64,000 nucleotides of DNA. It comes from Phytohalomonas tamaricis (GTDB lineage: Bacteria; Pseudomonadota; Gammaproteobacteria; Pseudomonadales; Halomonadaceae). The position numbers were made by a program, and so were the translations under genes. Below, one piece after another: positions 8,738 through 18,362 of the stretch; position 1 is the first letter of the stretch, and the number at the start of each line of letters is the position of its first letter. Location: assembly GCF_003012345.1 (NCBI RefSeq), contig NZ_PVRV01000023.1, forward strand, positions 310,001 through 374,000. The letters run 5' to 3'. The notes beneath the pieces are model-generated. The model did not search any database. It was not told the origin of the DNA and saw only the letters and a list, made by a program, of their open reading frames with translations.

Positions 8738-9943
8738 CTAGCTGCGATAGTCCGCATTGATCGACACATAGTCATGGGACAGATCGGACGTCCAGACTTG
8801 GGCACTTTTTTCACCACGCCCCAGCCTGATCGTGATGACAATCTCTTCCTTTGCCATCGCAGCACTACCCTTCGCCTCGGTATAGCCTTCTGCCCGCCCG
8901 CCTCGCTCAGCGATGGTGACACCATTGATATCGAGACTGACGCCAGTAACATCGAGCGCCTCAATCGGCGCCCGACCAATCGCGGCAAGAATGCGACCCC
9001 AGTTGGCATCCGAGGCGTAAAGCGCTGTCTTGACCAGCGGTGAATGGGCTACCGTGAAGGCAACATCGAGCGCTTCGGTCTCGCTCTTCGCCTCACGCAC
9101 ATCAAGTGTGATGAATTTGGTTGCCCCTTCGCCATCGCGTACGATGGCCTGCGCCAGCTCAAGCAGTACCTCATTTAGCGCTGTAGCAAAGGCTGCAACA
9201 TGCTCGCCTTCGATGCGCGGTCCACGACCGGTAGCAATCAGCGTGCAGGCGTCATTGGTCGAGGTATCGGAATCGATCGTGATGCGATTGAATGACCTAT
9301 CAACAGCCGCACGCAGCAGATGTTGCAATTGCGCCTGTTCGATTTCAGCATCGGTTGCGACAAAAGCCAGCATGGTTGCCATGTTGGGCTGGATCATGCC
9401 TGCTCCTTTAGAAATTCCGGCAATATTAACGCGCTGGCCCTCAATCACGATGTGCCGACAAGCTCCTTTGGGTCGAGTATCTGTGGTCAGGATACCCTCA
9501 GCGGCAGCTTGCCACCCTTCAGCCGAGAGCCCAGGCAATGCCTCATCAAGCCCTGCCGTGAGCTTGGCGACAGGCAAAGGCTCACCAATCACACCGGTAG
9601 AATATGGCAGGATAGCTTCAGGCACTGTACCAGTGCGTTCGGCAAGCGCTGCACAGCAGGCACGCGCATCCTGCATTCCGGCCTCTCCCGTGCCAGCGTT
9701 GGCGTTACCTGTATTGATCAGCAAGTAGCGAGGCGCGGCGTCCACCAGATGACGTTTGGCAATCTGGATAGGTGCGGCACTGAACGCGTTACGCGTAAAG
9801 GTAGCAGCGACATGCGATCCTTCAGCGATCTCGATCACGACTAGATCGCGACGGCCAGGCTTCTTGATCCCCGCGCTCGCCACACCTAGACGCACCCCTT
9901 CTATTACAGGCATTTCAGGAAACTGCGCTGCGCCTACCGCCAT
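8738..9943 (-). CDS. argJ: Bifunctional glutamate N-acetyltransferase / ornithine acetyltransferase ArgJ
   Basis: Transfers the acetyl group between N-acetylornithine and glutamate in the cyclic arginine pathway, 401 aa. The autocatalytic cleavage site is clear: KGAGMIQPNMATML, with the nucleophile Thr190 starting the beta chain. TAAGGAGTG gives a good ribosome binding site before the ATG at 9943. Bifunctionality cannot be told from sequence alone. The gene lies between secA and the Nudix-ThiE gene, as in pseudomonads, on the same strand; a terminator-like hairpin separates it from secA. Confidence 0.95.
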   Translation of the reverse strand: MAVGAAQFPEMPVIEGVRLGVASAGIKKPGRRDLVVIEIAEGSHVAATFTRNAFSAAPIQIAKRHLVDAAPRYLLINTGNANAGTGEAGMQDARACCAALAERTGTVPEAILPYSTGVIGEPLPVAKLTAGLDEALPGLSAEGWQAAAEGILTTDTRPKGACRHIVIEGQRVNIAGISKGAGMIQPNMATMLAFVATDAEIEQAQLQHLLRAAVDRSFNRITIDSDTSTNDACTLIATGRGPRIEGEHVAAFATALNEVLLELAQAIVRDGEGATKFITLDVREAKSETEALDVAFTVAHSPLVKTALYASDANWGRILAAIGRAPIEALDVTGVSLDINGVTIAERGGRAEGYTEAKGSAAMAKEEIVITIRLGRGEKSAQVWTSDLSHDYVSINADYRS

Positions 9944-10002
9944 ATTTCACTCCTTACGCTTTCGATGCGTAGCGCCTCGAAAACCATCCGGTGTTAGTCC
10001 AT

Positions 10003-10032
10003 AAAAAGCACGCCGCCCAGCGACGTGCCTTT
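10003..10032 (-). terminator. Rho-independent terminator after secA
   Basis: On the minus strand GCACG (10028-10024) pairs with CGTGC (10012-10008), extended by flanking A/T pairs, followed by TTTTTAT. It lies about 20 bases after the secA stop and should separate secA from argJ. Confidence 0.75.
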
Positions 10033-10051
10033 CATCGATCACGTCTGACCC

Positions 10052-12799
10052 TCAGCTCAAGCGGCCATGGCACTGCTTATATTTTTTCCCTGAGCCGCAT
10101 GGGCACGGATCGTTGCGGCCAACCTTGGGCATATCGCGTTTAACAGTGCCTTGATGTACGGTTTCGGCACCGGCAATGGCCTGCTCAGTAACTTGCGCTT
10201 CGGCCGCACTCTCCTCCAACGCCACGTCTTCGCGACTCAATTCGCTGGCAGCCCGCTCACGCTCAAACGTTTCTCGACGTTGACGTTCAAGCTCTTCAAC
10301 TTCCTCATGCTTGCGCACCTGGACATGGCTCAAAATACGCACCACGTCAGATTTGATATTGTGCAGTAGGTGCTGGAACAGCTCGAACGCTTCACGCTTG
10401 TATTCCTGCTTGGGATTTTTTTGCGCGTAGCCGCGCAAGTGGATACCCCGGCGCAGATGATCCATCGACTGAAGATGCTCTTTCCAGCGTGTATCGAGTA
10501 CCTGAAGCATGACCTGCTTTTCGAAACGACGCATCATCTCGACACCGACCGCCGCCTCTTTATCGGCAAACAGTTGGGTGTGCTGCTGCTGAAGCCGTTC
10601 ACGCAGCATTTCCTCATCAAGATTTTCATCCTCTTCTGCCCACTGAGCCACCGGGGCATCGATTGCGAATTCCTGATGAAGATGTTGTTCAAGCCCTTCG
10701 AGATCCCACTGTTCAGGCAAGCTTTGTGGTGGCACGTAATCTGAAATAGCTGCATCAAGGACTTCAGCCCGAAGCCCTGCGATATTTTCGGATAAATCGT
10801 TCGTCGCCAAAATATCGTCACGCTGCTCGTAGATTACCCGACGCTGATCATTGGAAACGTCATCATACTCAAGCAGCTGCTTGCGAATATCGAAGTTGCG
10901 CCCTTCCACCTTCTTCTGGGCACGCTCGACCGCATTGGAGACCATCTTATGCTCGATCGCCTCGCCACGCTCCAGGCCCAACGCGGTCATCAAACGCTGT
11001 ACCCGTTCGGACCCGAACAGACGCATCAGGTTATCTTCGAGCGAAAGGAAGAAGCGGGTTGAACCTGGGTCGCCCTGACGACCGGCACGTCCACGAAGCT
11101 GATTATCAATCCGGCGTGACTCATGACGCTCGGAGCCGATCACATGCAAGCCACCAGCCTGCAAAACGCTATCGTGTCGCTTCTGCCAGTCGGCCTTGAT
11201 AGCGGCAATCTGTTCTTCACTTGGCGCATCGAGAGCTGCGACTTCGCTCTCCCAATTACCACCAAGCATGATATCCGTACCACGCCCGGCCATATTGGTC
11301 GCGATCGTTACCGCGCCGGGCCGCCCAGCCTGAGCAATGACTTCCGCTTCACTGGCATGCTGCTTTGCATTCAGAACATTATGGGGAATCTTCTGCTCTC
11401 GCATCATGCCGGAAAGATATTCTGAACTCTCAATCGAAGCCGTACCCACCAGTATGGGGCGCCCGGCTGCCATCTTGTCCTTGATATCCTCGATGATCGC
11501 TTCAAATTTCTCGACCGTCGAAAGATAAACCAGATCATTCATATCTTTACGAGCGAGTGGCCTGTTGGTCGGAATGACCAGCACATCAAGGCCATATATC
11601 TCGCGAAACTCAAACGCTTCAGTATCGGCCGTACCGGTCATGCCGGAGAGTTTGTCATACAAGCGGAAGTAGTTCTGGAAAGTCGTCGATGCCAGTGTCT
11701 GGCTTTCCTTCTGAATATTGACGCCTTCCTTGGCCTCGACGGCTTGATGAAGTCCTTCTGACCAGCGTCGTCCGGGCATGGTGCGCCCAGTATGTTCATC
11801 AACAATGATGACTTCGCCATTAGAGACGATATAGTCGACATCACGCTGGAAGAGATTACGTGCCCTCAGGGCCGAATGCACATGGTGCAGCAAGCCAAGA
11901 TTCTGGGCAGCATAAAGAGAATCTTCCTCCGCCAGCAGCTCGGCACCACGCATTAAATTCTCGACGTGTTGATGGCCCTTTTCGGTCAGCTCGACCTGTT
12001 TTTGCTTTTCATCAATGACGAAGTCGCCGCTCTCGGGATCTTCCGGGTCCTCGCAGCGCGTCAACTGAGTGGAGAGATGATCTATGGCCTTGTAAAGGTC
12101 AATATTTTCTTCGACCGGCCCGGAAATAATCAACGGCGTACGCGCTTCGTCAATCAAGATTGAATCGACTTCGTCGATGATGGCGAAGTGCAGCTTACGC
12201 TGGACCTTGTCTTCCAGCGAAAACGCCATGTTGTCACGTAGGTAATCAAAGCCGTATTCGTTATTGGTGCCGTATGTAATGTCAGCCGCATAGGCTGCCT
12301 TTTTTTCAGCCTGGGACTGTCCGGAATAGATGACACCTACCGTCAGGCCAAGATATTCATACAGTGGACGCATCCAGGCGGCATCACGGCTGGCAAGATA
12401 ATCATTGACGGTAACAACGTGCACACCAAGTCCCGGCAACGCATTGAGATAGACCGCCAACGTTGACATGAGGGTCTTGCCCTCACCGGTTTTCATCTCG
12501 GCAATGCGGCCTTCATGCAGCGTCATGCCACCGATCAGCTGTACATCGAATTGACGCATCCCCATGACGCGCTTGGACGCCTCACGCACCATGGCAAACG
12601 CTTCGGGCAACAGCTTATCGATTGACTCACCCTGACTCAGCCGATCACGGAATTCAGCGGTCTTGGCCTGAAGCGTCTGATCATCCAAGGCCTGAAAATC
12701 AGCTTCAAGTGCGTTGATCTGCGTCACGACCTTGCGCATCCGCTTCAATTCACGCTCGTTCTTACTACCGATAACTTTGCGTACCAACGCATTTAACAT
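10052..12799 (-). CDS. secA: Preprotein translocase motor ATPase SecA
   Basis: ATPase that drives unfolded preproteins through SecYEG, 915 aa. Walker A is MKTGEGKT near 102-109; [15 protein letters not shown] marks the DEAD-like motif, and the second nucleotide-binding fold contains [14 protein letters not shown]. The C-terminal SecB- and zinc-binding tail [14 protein letters not shown] is intact. The ATG at 12799 has AGGA seven bases before it. That Shine-Dalgarno can pair with the end of the small upstream gene, which suggests SecM-like control of secA translation. Confidence 0.98.
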   Translation of the reverse strand: MLNALVRKVIGSKNERELKRMRKVVTQINALEADFQALDDQTLQAKTAEFRDRLSQGESIDKLLPEAFAMVREASKRVMGMRQFDVQLIGGMTLHEGRIAEMKTGEGKTLMSTLAVYLNALPGLGVHVVTVNDYLASRDAAWMRPLYEYLGLTVGVIYSGQSQAEKKAAYAADITYGTNNEYGFDYLRDNMAFSLEDKVQRKLHFAIIDEVDSILIDEARTPLIISGPVEENIDLYKAIDHLSTQLTRCEDPEDPESGDFVIDEKQKQVELTEKGHQHVENLMRGAELLAEEDSLYAAQNLGLLHHVHSALRARNLFQRDVDYIVSNGEVIIVDEHTGRTMPGRRWSEGLHQAVEAKEGVNIQKESQTLASTTFQNYFRLYDKLSGMTGTADTEAFEFREIYGLDVLVIPTNRPLARKDMNDLVYLSTVEKFEAIIEDIKDKMAAGRPILVGTASIESSEYLSGMMREQKIPHNVLNAKQHASEAEVIAQAGRPGAVTIATNMAGRGTDIMLGGNWESEVAALDAPSEEQIAAIKADWQKRHDSVLQAGGLHVIGSERHESRRIDNQLRGRAGRQGDPGSTRFFLSLEDNLMRLFGSERVQRLMTALGLERGEAIEHKMVSNAVERAQKKVEGRNFDIRKQLLEYDDVSNDQRRVIYEQRDDILATNDLSENIAGLRAEVLDAAISDYVPPQSLPEQWDLEGLEQHLHQEFAIDAPVAQWAEEDENLDEEMLRERLQQQHTQLFADKEAAVGVEMMRRFEKQVMLQVLDTRWKEHLQSMDHLRRGIHLRGYAQKNPKQEYKREAFELFQHLLHNIKSDVVRILSHVQVRKHEEVEELERQRRETFERERAASELSREDVALEESAAEAQVTEQAIAGAETVHQGTVKRDMPKVGRNDPCPCGSGKKYKQCHGRLS

Positions 12800-12805
12800 T
12801 ACAGA

Positions 12806-12884
12806 ATCCTGTCATTTTGTCTTAAAAAGATTACGTTCATGCACCACAGAGCGATCTCACCGGTGGTCCACGACGAGACAGGAC
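12806..12884 (-). promoter_or_regulatory. Long-range RNA stem masking the secA Shine-Dalgarno
   Basis: In the minus-strand transcript GUCCUGUC (12884-12877) can pair with GACAGGAU (12813-12806): seven Watson-Crick pairs plus one G-U, enclosing 63 bases. The 3' arm contains the secA AGGA (12810-12807). The 5' arm is the Val-Leu-Ser codons of the upstream small gene, about 5-7 codons before its Arg-Gly-Pro-Pro codons. A ribosome stalled on the Pro codons would cover this arm and free the secA start. Seen by inspection, not folded computationally. Confidence 0.5.
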
Positions 12885-13199
12885 ATCCTCCTCTGCAGTA
12901 ATACGTGCCTGACCGAAACCGGTAACGACAGGCTGGCGATGACAACGTACAAATATGGGCTTTTTGAATCGGCGCTCAGGCCGCTTGCGCCGCTGCCTGG
13001 AAATGACGCGAATGGATTCCGGCGCCTGCAGGCATATCCGTACCAAGCGCTCAGTAAAACCATCAGCGCGAATCTGAACCAGCCCCATAGGCCACAGGCA
13101 GCCAAATAACAGGCCGGCCAACCACCACTGGGTACGGTGACGTCTTGCTGAACGAGGCTTTTTAGCACTCGTTATGCTGTGATCAGATCCATCGTTCAT
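12837..13199 (-). CDS. Candidate SecM-like secretion monitor (arrest peptide) upstream of secA, 120 aa
   Basis: I do not recognise this as a named family, but several traits fit a secretion monitor. It lies 37 bases upstream of secA on the same strand, in the interval between lpxC and secA where E. coli has secM. The N-terminus has a basic stretch (KKPRSARRHRTQ) followed by a hydrophobic segment (WWLAGLLFGCLWPMGLV), a plausible Sec signal. The middle is basic and low in recognisable domain content. The C-terminus reads SRRGPPVRSLCGA, with Arg110-Gly-Pro-Pro113 resembling the RAGP of SecM and RAPP of other arrest peptides. The codons just before it can pair with the secA ribosome binding site. 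The ATG at 13199 has no strong ribosome binding site. An overlapping frame (12857-13168) is the main alternative. Confidence 0.6.
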   Translation of the reverse strand: MNDGSDHSITSAKKPRSARRHRTQWWLAGLLFGCLWPMGLVQIRADGFTERLVRICLQAPESIRVISRQRRKRPERRFKKPIFVRCHRQPVVTGFGQARITAEEDVLSRRGPPVRSLCGA

Positions 13200-13236
13200 G
13201 ATAGATTGCTTGGATATTCCTTCGTGCGGCAAGCCC

Positions 13237-13722
13237 ATGAGTATAAAGGCTAAACACGGACGCGCCCAGTCCGCAGCTCTATTGTTACAGCAAGGCTCAC
13301 TTCACAAAGGCACTGGCCTCGCCTCATTGATGCATAAAGCCCAGTTGCTGGCCCAGGCACAACGGCACTTGATTGACCATTTACCTGCAGAGCTACATGA
13401 GCACGTCTTTGTCGGTGGTTATCATGAAGGACGATTGACCATCATTACCGACCGAGCCGTTTGGCTCACGTGGTTGCGCTTCGAACAGGCCCGCCTGCTT
13501 GAGCTTCTACGTCAGTTACCCGCCTTTGAAAGTATTATGGGATTAACCTTCAAGGTTCGCCCCATTCGACCTCTGCGCTTTACCCCACAGAAGCCACGTC
13601 AACTATCAACTGAAGCCGCGCATCAGTTAGAAGAGTGCGCCAAGGATATTGAGGATCCAAAGCTACAAAAGGCTCTGAAGCGTCTGGCATCTCATGCGGC
13701 GAGATCATCACAGCCAGACTGA
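13237..13722 (+). CDS. dciA: DciA, DUF721 replicative-helicase operator
   Basis: DUF721 protein of 161 aa that in other bacteria binds DnaB helicase and promotes its loading, replacing phage-derived DnaC/DnaI. The family core is visible as MHKAQLLAQAQRHLIDHLP followed by HVFVGGYHEGRLTIITD and AVWLTWLRFEQARLLELLRQ. I place the start at ATG 13237; an ATG at 13198 would add 13 residues of unlikely sequence and has no ribosome binding site. The gene lies between lpxC and secA, as DciA does in Pseudomonas, and is divergent from the small secA-leader gene. Its presence implies that the host has no DnaC. Confidence 0.85.
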   Translation: MSIKAKHGRAQSAALLLQQGSLHKGTGLASLMHKAQLLAQAQRHLIDHLPAELHEHVFVGGYHEGRLTIITDRAVWLTWLRFEQARLLELLRQLPAFESIMGLTFKVRPIRPLRFTPQKPRQLSTEAAHQLEECAKDIEDPKLQKALKRLASHAARSSQPD

Positions 13723-13792
13723 GCTTGTAGAATATACAGCTTTCAACCTGCAAACCATGAACAGCAGCATTTCAGGTAGCCTTGAAAACAAA

Positions 13793-13818
13793 TGCGCCGG
13801 CACAAGGCCGGCGCAATT
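13793..13818. terminator. Bidirectional terminator between dciA and lpxC
   Basis: Perfect 9-bp stem TGCGCCGGC/GCCGGCGCA (13793-13801 with 13807-13815), loop ACAAG, with short T/A runs on both sides. It lies between two convergent genes. Confidence 0.85.
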
Positions 13819-13837
13819 TGAATGCTGACAAGAACTT

Positions 13838-14749
13838 TTACATGGCCATCGCTGGCGCCGAGTAGGAGATCGGAGCGGTCTCCGTATTCTCGAATGTCAC
13901 AATTTCCCATGCTTCCTGCTGCTGCAATAATGCACGCACCAGCTGATTATTGAGACCATGACCCGACTTATAGCCGCGGAATTCACCAATCAAGCTATGG
14001 CCCAACTGGTAAAGATCGCCTATGGCATCAAGCACCTTATGACGAACAAACTCATCTTCATAACGCAGGCCATCTTCGTTAAGGATGCGATATTCATCAA
14101 CAACGATAGCGTTATCGAGACTGCCACCAAGCGCAAGGTTCTGTGAACGCAGGTACTCAAGGTCACGCATAAAACCAAATGTGCGTGCACGACTGACTTC
14201 CTTTACAAAGGAAGTCGTCGAGAAATCGACACTGACCGCCTGCTTTTGATGCTCAAAAACAGGATGGTTGAAATTGATCGCCAAACTTACCTTGAAACCG
14301 TTATACGGCAGGAAACAAGCGTGCTTATCTCCATCTGAAACAGAAATTTCGCGCTTTATGCGAATAAACTTCTTGGCCGCTTCCTGTTCAGCGATACCCG
14401 CCGATTGAATCAAGAAGACGAAAGGGCCAGCACTACCGTCCATAATAGGCACTTCAGGCGCACTAAGCTCGACATAGACATTATCTATCCCTAAGCCCGC
14501 GAGCGCAGACATCAAATGTTCAACGGTAGCGACACGAACATCATTGACCGCCACTGCTGTACACATGACAGTGTCATGGACATTTTCCGGATGTGCAGGT
14601 ATCTGCACTACGGGATCAAGGTCTGTTCTCACGAAGATGATGCCTGTATTGACAGGCGCCGGTCGCAGCGTGAGATACACCTTTTTACCAGAGTGCAAAC
14701 CGACACCGGTTGCACGAATGGTATTTTGTAAAGTTCTTTGTCGAATCAT
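13838..14749 (-). CDS. lpxC: UDP-3-O-acyl-N-acetylglucosamine deacetylase LpxC
   Basis: Zinc amidase catalysing the committed step of lipid A synthesis, 303 aa from the ATG at 14749 ([20 protein letters not shown], the usual N-terminus). An ATG at 14782 would add 11 unlikely residues. Zinc ligands are His78 in VEHLMSAL and the His and Asp of [15 protein letters not shown]; the catalytic His is in [13 protein letters not shown]. It ends the dcw cluster downstream of ftsZ, the classic arrangement. The tail ends in small hydrophobic residues (SAPAMAM). In E. coli a C-terminal tail targets LpxC to FtsH; whether that applies here is unknown. Confidence 0.97.
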   Translation of the reverse strand: MIRQRTLQNTIRATGVGLHSGKKVYLTLRPAPVNTGIIFVRTDLDPVVQIPAHPENVHDTVMCTAVAVNDVRVATVEHLMSALAGLGIDNVYVELSAPEVPIMDGSAGPFVFLIQSAGIAEQEAAKKFIRIKREISVSDGDKHACFLPYNGFKVSLAINFNHPVFEHQKQAVSVDFSTTSFVKEVSRARTFGFMRDLEYLRSQNLALGGSLDNAIVVDEYRILNEDGLRYEDEFVRHKVLDAIGDLYQLGHSLIGEFRGYKSGHGLNNQLVRALLQQQEAWEIVTFENTETAPISYSAPAMAM

Positions 14750-14881
14750 AGGCTGGTGCCTGGCAGGGAAGCATTCAAGCAAGTATTTATCATGATATCA
14801 GCTCCCAGCGTGCCCAACAACGAACACTGTTCGATTTGAGCATAATCCTTATTATTTACCATTTCTCAACAAATCGAGATA

Positions 14882-14899
14882 AGGGCGCTTGCGCGCCCT
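14882..14899 (-). terminator. Hairpin just after ftsZ, weak terminator
   Basis: AGGGCGC/GCGCCCT (14882-14888 with 14893-14899) with loop TTGC lies directly after the ftsZ stop. No T-run follows, so it may be an RNA-stabilising or attenuating hairpin rather than a full terminator before lpxC. Confidence 0.4.
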
Positions 14900-14901
14900 A
14901 C

Positions 14902-16059
14902 TCAATCGGCCTGGCGACGTAGAAACGCAGGAATATCGAGATAGTCTTCCCGCTCTTGAGTCTTACGCCGCTTATCTTTGTTTTCTTCTTTTTCTTTAGC
15001 CGCCTGCTGCTGACGCATGACGGTCGGCTGCTGCAGCTTGCGATAATCGTTCGACTCCGAACGTGAAGCATGCGTTTCACGCGACGCTACTTTCTTTTCA
15101 CGTCCATCAAGCCCAGCTGCGACTACCGTAACACGTAGCTCATCTGACATGTCCATATCGATCGCGGTACCGACGACGATCGTTGCATCTTGGGAAGCAA
15201 ACTCCTGGACCGTTGCACCAACATCATTGAACTCACCAATAGACAAGTCGGGGCCCGCTGTGATGTTGACCAGAATTCCACGTGCACCGTTGAGATCGAT
15301 GTCTTCCAACAATGGGCTGCGAATCGCCTTCTCGGCGGCTTCACGCGCCCGGTTTTCGCCAACGGCCGAACCGGTGCCCATCATCGCCATACCCATCTCG
15401 GACATCACGGTACGCACGTCGGCAAAGTCGACGTTGATAATACCCGGACTGGTAATCAGCTCAGCAATCCCCTGCACAGCGCCTAACAGAACATCATTTG
15501 CAGCGCTAAATGCTGTCAGAAGGCTAGCGTTCTTGCCTAATACGGTCAGCAGCTTTTCATTAGGAATGGTGATCAGGGAATCGACATGCTCGGAGAGCTC
15601 TTTCATGCCCTCTTCCGCTGCTCGCTGTCGTTTGGGCCCCTCAAAAGGGAAAGGACGCGTGACCACAGCCACCGTCAGAATGCCCAACTCCTTGGCTACC
15701 TGTGCGACGACAGGCGCACCACCTGTGCCCGTACCGCCGCCCATACCGGCAGTAATAAACACCATATCGGCGCCCTGCAGCAATTCAGCGATACGCTCGC
15801 GATCTTCCATCGCGGCCTGACGCCCCACTTCGGGATTGGCACCGGCACCTAATCCTTTAGTGATTTCGCTACCTAATTGTAAAACAGTTTTCGCAGCGAC
15901 ACGTTTAAGTGCCTGGGCATCGGTGTTGGCGCAGATGAACTCAACGCCTTCGATGTTACTCTCAACCATGTGGTTGACTGCATTACCGCCACCACCACCT
16001 ACGCCAATCACCTTGATGACTGCGCTGCTGGATGGTGCGTTATCTACTAGCTCGAACAT
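14902..16059 (-). CDS. ftsZ: Cell division GTPase FtsZ
   Basis: Tubulin-like GTPase that forms the Z ring, 385 aa. The GTP-binding signature GGGTGTG is at 107-113, with the synergy-loop region in [16 protein letters not shown] very charged, Gln/Lys/Glu-rich linker (about 320-370) leads to the conserved C-terminal peptide [12 protein letters not shown] that binds FtsA and ZipA. It starts 38 bases after ftsA on the same strand. Confidence 0.98.
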   Translation of the reverse strand: MFELVDNAPSSSAVIKVIGVGGGGGNAVNHMVESNIEGVEFICANTDAQALKRVAAKTVLQLGSEITKGLGAGANPEVGRQAAMEDRERIAELLQGADMVFITAGMGGGTGTGGAPVVAQVAKELGILTVAVVTRPFPFEGPKRQRAAEEGMKELSEHVDSLITIPNEKLLTVLGKNASLLTAFSAANDVLLGAVQGIAELITSPGIINVDFADVRTVMSEMGMAMMGTGSAVGENRAREAAEKAIRSPLLEDIDLNGARGILVNITAGPDLSIGEFNDVGATVQEFASQDATIVVGTAIDMDMSDELRVTVVAAGLDGREKKVASRETHASRSESNDYRKLQQPTVMRQQQAAKEKEENKDKRRKTQEREDYLDIPAFLRRQAD

Positions 16060-16097
16060 AAGCCCCGTCTCCTGTGACTGCTCTACGCACAGTCTTA

Positions 16098-17396
16098 TCA
16101 GAAATTTCCTTTGAACCAGCCTTTAATCCGCTCCAGCGCGGAGGGTACCCCCTCGGAATAATGACGTTCCGAGTGGTGGCGATCCTGGTAACTGCGGCGC
16201 GCGTGCTCTTCCCTACGGGGCTGGACCGTAGTAGGCATACGCGTGGAATGGCGCATACCATAAAGTAACAAGCCTACGCCTGTTGAATAAATTGGGTTGC
16301 GCACAACATCGGCAAGCCCACGCACGTTCTGAGGGCAGGCGATACGTACGGGCATATGAAAGATCTCTTCTGCAAGTTCGACGACACCTTCCATCCGGGA
16401 CGTACCTCCCGTCAATACAACGCCTGCAGCGACAAGATCTTCGTATCCACTGCGGCGTAACTCCTCACGGACAAGCGTGAACAGCTCTTCATATCGCGGC
16501 TCAACCACTTCGGCCAATGCCTGCCGAGAAAGATCACGTGCTGGTCGATCACCAACACTGGGCACCTTGATCATCTCGTCACTACTGGCAAGTTGTGTCA
16601 ATGCACAGGCGTATTTGACCTTGATGTCTTCAGCATACTGGGTCGGCGTACGCAGCGCCATGGCGATATCATTAGTCACCTGATCGCCAGCAATCGGAAT
16701 CACTGCCGTATGACGGATCGCACCCTCCGTGAAAACAGCAATATCGGTTGTCCCGCCACCGATATCGACCATGCAAACGCCCAGCTCTCGTTCATCTTCA
16801 GTCAGAACGGCATGGCTTGATGCAAGCTGTTCAAGAATAATGTCGTCAACTTCAAGACCGCAGCGGCGTACGCACTTTTCAATATTCTGAACAGCATTCA
16901 ATGCCGCTGTTACTAGATGAACGCGTGCTTCGAGCCTTACTCCAGACATACCGAGCGGCTCGCGGATACCTTCTTGGGTATCAATGGCATATTCCTGAGG
17001 AAGCACGTGTAAGATACGTTGCCCCTCAGAAATGGCACGGGCACGGGCCGAATCAATGACCCGCTCGATATCGGAAGGGGTGACTTCACGTTCTTTAATC
17101 GCGACGACACCATCGGAGTTCATCGAACTGATATGGCTGCCGGCGATGCCAACAAAGACAGAGTGGATATCGCAACCAGCCATCAATTCGGCTTCCTCTA
17201 CCGCACGCTGAATTGACTGCACGGTAGATTCAATATTGATCACTACGCCCTTTTTCATACCGCGCGAAGGGTGTGAACCGATACCAGCGATTTCTATCCC
17301 GCCGTCATCGGTTGGCTGACCGACGATCGCCACGACTTTAGACGTTCCGATATCCAGCCCGACCACCATATTGGAAGCGTTGGATTGTCCTGCCAT
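16098..17396 (-). CDS. ftsA: Cell division protein FtsA
   Basis: Actin-like ATPase that anchors FtsZ to the membrane, 432 aa. [15 protein letters not shown] is the phosphate-1 loop, [13 protein letters not shown] the phosphate-2 loop, and [13 protein letters not shown] the adenosine motif. The C-terminus ends in an amphipathic helix ([13 protein letters not shown]) that binds membrane. The upstream gap to ftsQ is unusually long (229 bases) and AT-rich and probably carries a promoter for ftsA-ftsZ. Confidence 0.97.
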   Translation of the reverse strand: MAGQSNASNMVVGLDIGTSKVVAIVGQPTDDGGIEIAGIGSHPSRGMKKGVVINIESTVQSIQRAVEEAELMAGCDIHSVFVGIAGSHISSMNSDGVVAIKEREVTPSDIERVIDSARARAISEGQRILHVLPQEYAIDTQEGIREPLGMSGVRLEARVHLVTAALNAVQNIEKCVRRCGLEVDDIILEQLASSHAVLTEDERELGVCMVDIGGGTTDIAVFTEGAIRHTAVIPIAGDQVTNDIAMALRTPTQYAEDIKVKYACALTQLASSDEMIKVPSVGDRPARDLSRQALAEVVEPRYEELFTLVREELRRSGYEDLVAAGVVLTGGTSRMEGVVELAEEIFHMPVRIACPQNVRGLADVVRNPIYSTGVGLLLYGMRHSTRMPTTVQPRREEHARRSYQDRHHSERHYSEGVPSALERIKGWFKGNF

Positions 17397-17625
17397 AGGC
17401 CGGGCTTACTCCTTGGTAATCACTGGATTAAATTGACTTGGTTTATTCCGTTAACAACTATTGCATTAGCGGATAAACGTAAGCGACTTAAGGCAATTAA
17501 ACGCCTTTAAACAGCACTGAGAATACGGCCATTTATGCACGAAAGAAATACCCCATTCCATTAACGTGCATAAAATAACGTGAAAAAACGTCTATTTACT
17601 TAGTTAAGTACTGCAATAACTATTT
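17397..17625 (-). promoter_or_regulatory. AT-rich ftsQ-ftsA intergenic region, putative ftsAZ control region
   Basis: No gene is visible in these 229 bases, in a cluster where neighbours otherwise overlap or nearly touch. The DNA is clearly AT-richer than both flanks. It contains an inverted repeat of a DnaA-box-like nonamer (17532-17574) and a short hairpin around 17490-17507. A promoter for ftsA-ftsZ is likely, but I could not single out a convincing -35/-10 pair. Confidence 0.5.
17532..17574. repeat. Inverted repeat of a DnaA-box-like sequence between ftsQ and ftsA
   Basis: TTTATGCACG (17532-17541) and its exact complement CGTGCATAAA (17565-17574) face each other across a 23-base AT-rich spacer. 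Each half contains TTATGCACG, matching the DnaA consensus TTATNCACA at eight of nine positions. It could equally be an operator for a dimeric repressor or a long RNA hairpin. Confidence 0.6.
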
Positions 17626-18351
17626 CTATTGTTTTTCAGCATCTTCAGCCATCGACGTTTCACCATGCCATGCAACGGCAATGCCATTGGGATAACGTAA
17701 ATCAATGTAACGGATACGCTCAGCCTGCTTATTGAGCCCACGCTGCCAAGCCGCAATGAACCGTTTCAGGCGATCCGTACCGTCGTTTCTTCCCAGCATG
17801 ACCCATACATTGTCATCGACCTGAAAGCGCCAAGCGCCTCGCGGCTCGAGACGAAGCTGGGTCACCTTCATACCAAGCGGTGCCAATGTCCGCTGCAACT
17901 TATCTAGATAAGCCAGAACTTCAGAGCCGCTTCCGCGCGGCCCGGCAAGATTGGGCAGACGCCCGACACTCATGATCGAGCCGACTTTAAAAGGTTCGCC
18001 ATCACTATTAAGCAACTCATTATCATTCCACCACGCCACTGGCCGCTGCTCATAAAGTTCAAACGTTAAGGCGTTAGGCCAATGGCGCGCAACGCGTGCT
18101 TCATGAATCCAATCGATCCCGCGCGCCTCATCGCGGACACGATCCAAATCGATAGATAGCCACGTCTGCCCGCGAATCAAAGGCGAAAGATGGCGCTGTA
18201 AATAAGCCGCATTGACATGGTGCAGATCACCGCGAATCGAGACCGTTTCAATGGGTCTATCCAGCCACAGCCAGAGCGTCCGACCACCGGCGCCCAATAA
18301 CGCCACGATCAGAATAAGGCCCAACAAACGATTGGAAGTGCTACTGGCCAT
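17626..18351 (-). CDS. ftsQ: Cell division protein FtsQ
   Basis: Bitopic divisome protein linking early and late stages through FtsL-FtsB, 241 aa. One membrane helix (LLGLILIVALLGAGGRTLWL, about 9-28) is followed by a POTRA domain beginning VSIRGDLHHVNAAYLQRHLS and a C-terminal beta domain with FELYEQRPVAWWN. It starts 11 bases after ddlB. FtsB is encoded elsewhere, as usual. Confidence 0.95.
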   Translation of the reverse strand: MASSTSNRLLGLILIVALLGAGGRTLWLWLDRPIETVSIRGDLHHVNAAYLQRHLSPLIRGQTWLSIDLDRVRDEARGIDWIHEARVARHWPNALTFELYEQRPVAWWNDNELLNSDGEPFKVGSIMSVGRLPNLAGPRGSGSEVLAYLDKLQRTLAPLGMKVTQLRLEPRGAWRFQVDDNVWVMLGRNDGTDRLKRFIAAWQRGLNKQAERIRYIDLRYPNGIAVAWHGETSMAEDAEKQ

Positions 18352-18362
18352 GCAAGCTCTCG

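Noticed and set aside
9030-9728. Long plus-strand frame of 232 codons
   Set aside because: It is antisense to argJ, whose protein is fully recognisable. The same applies to plus-strand frames at 15149-15820 (opposite ftsZ) and 1733-2284 (opposite pilA).
12857-13168. Alternative 103-residue minus-strand frame overlapping the SecM-like gene, also with hydrophobic segments
   Set aside because: It has no clear ribosome binding site or recognisable motif, and the other frame has the signal-like N-terminus, the Arg-Gly-Pro-Pro end and the link to the secA start. Codon use does not separate them firmly, so I keep this as the main competing reading.
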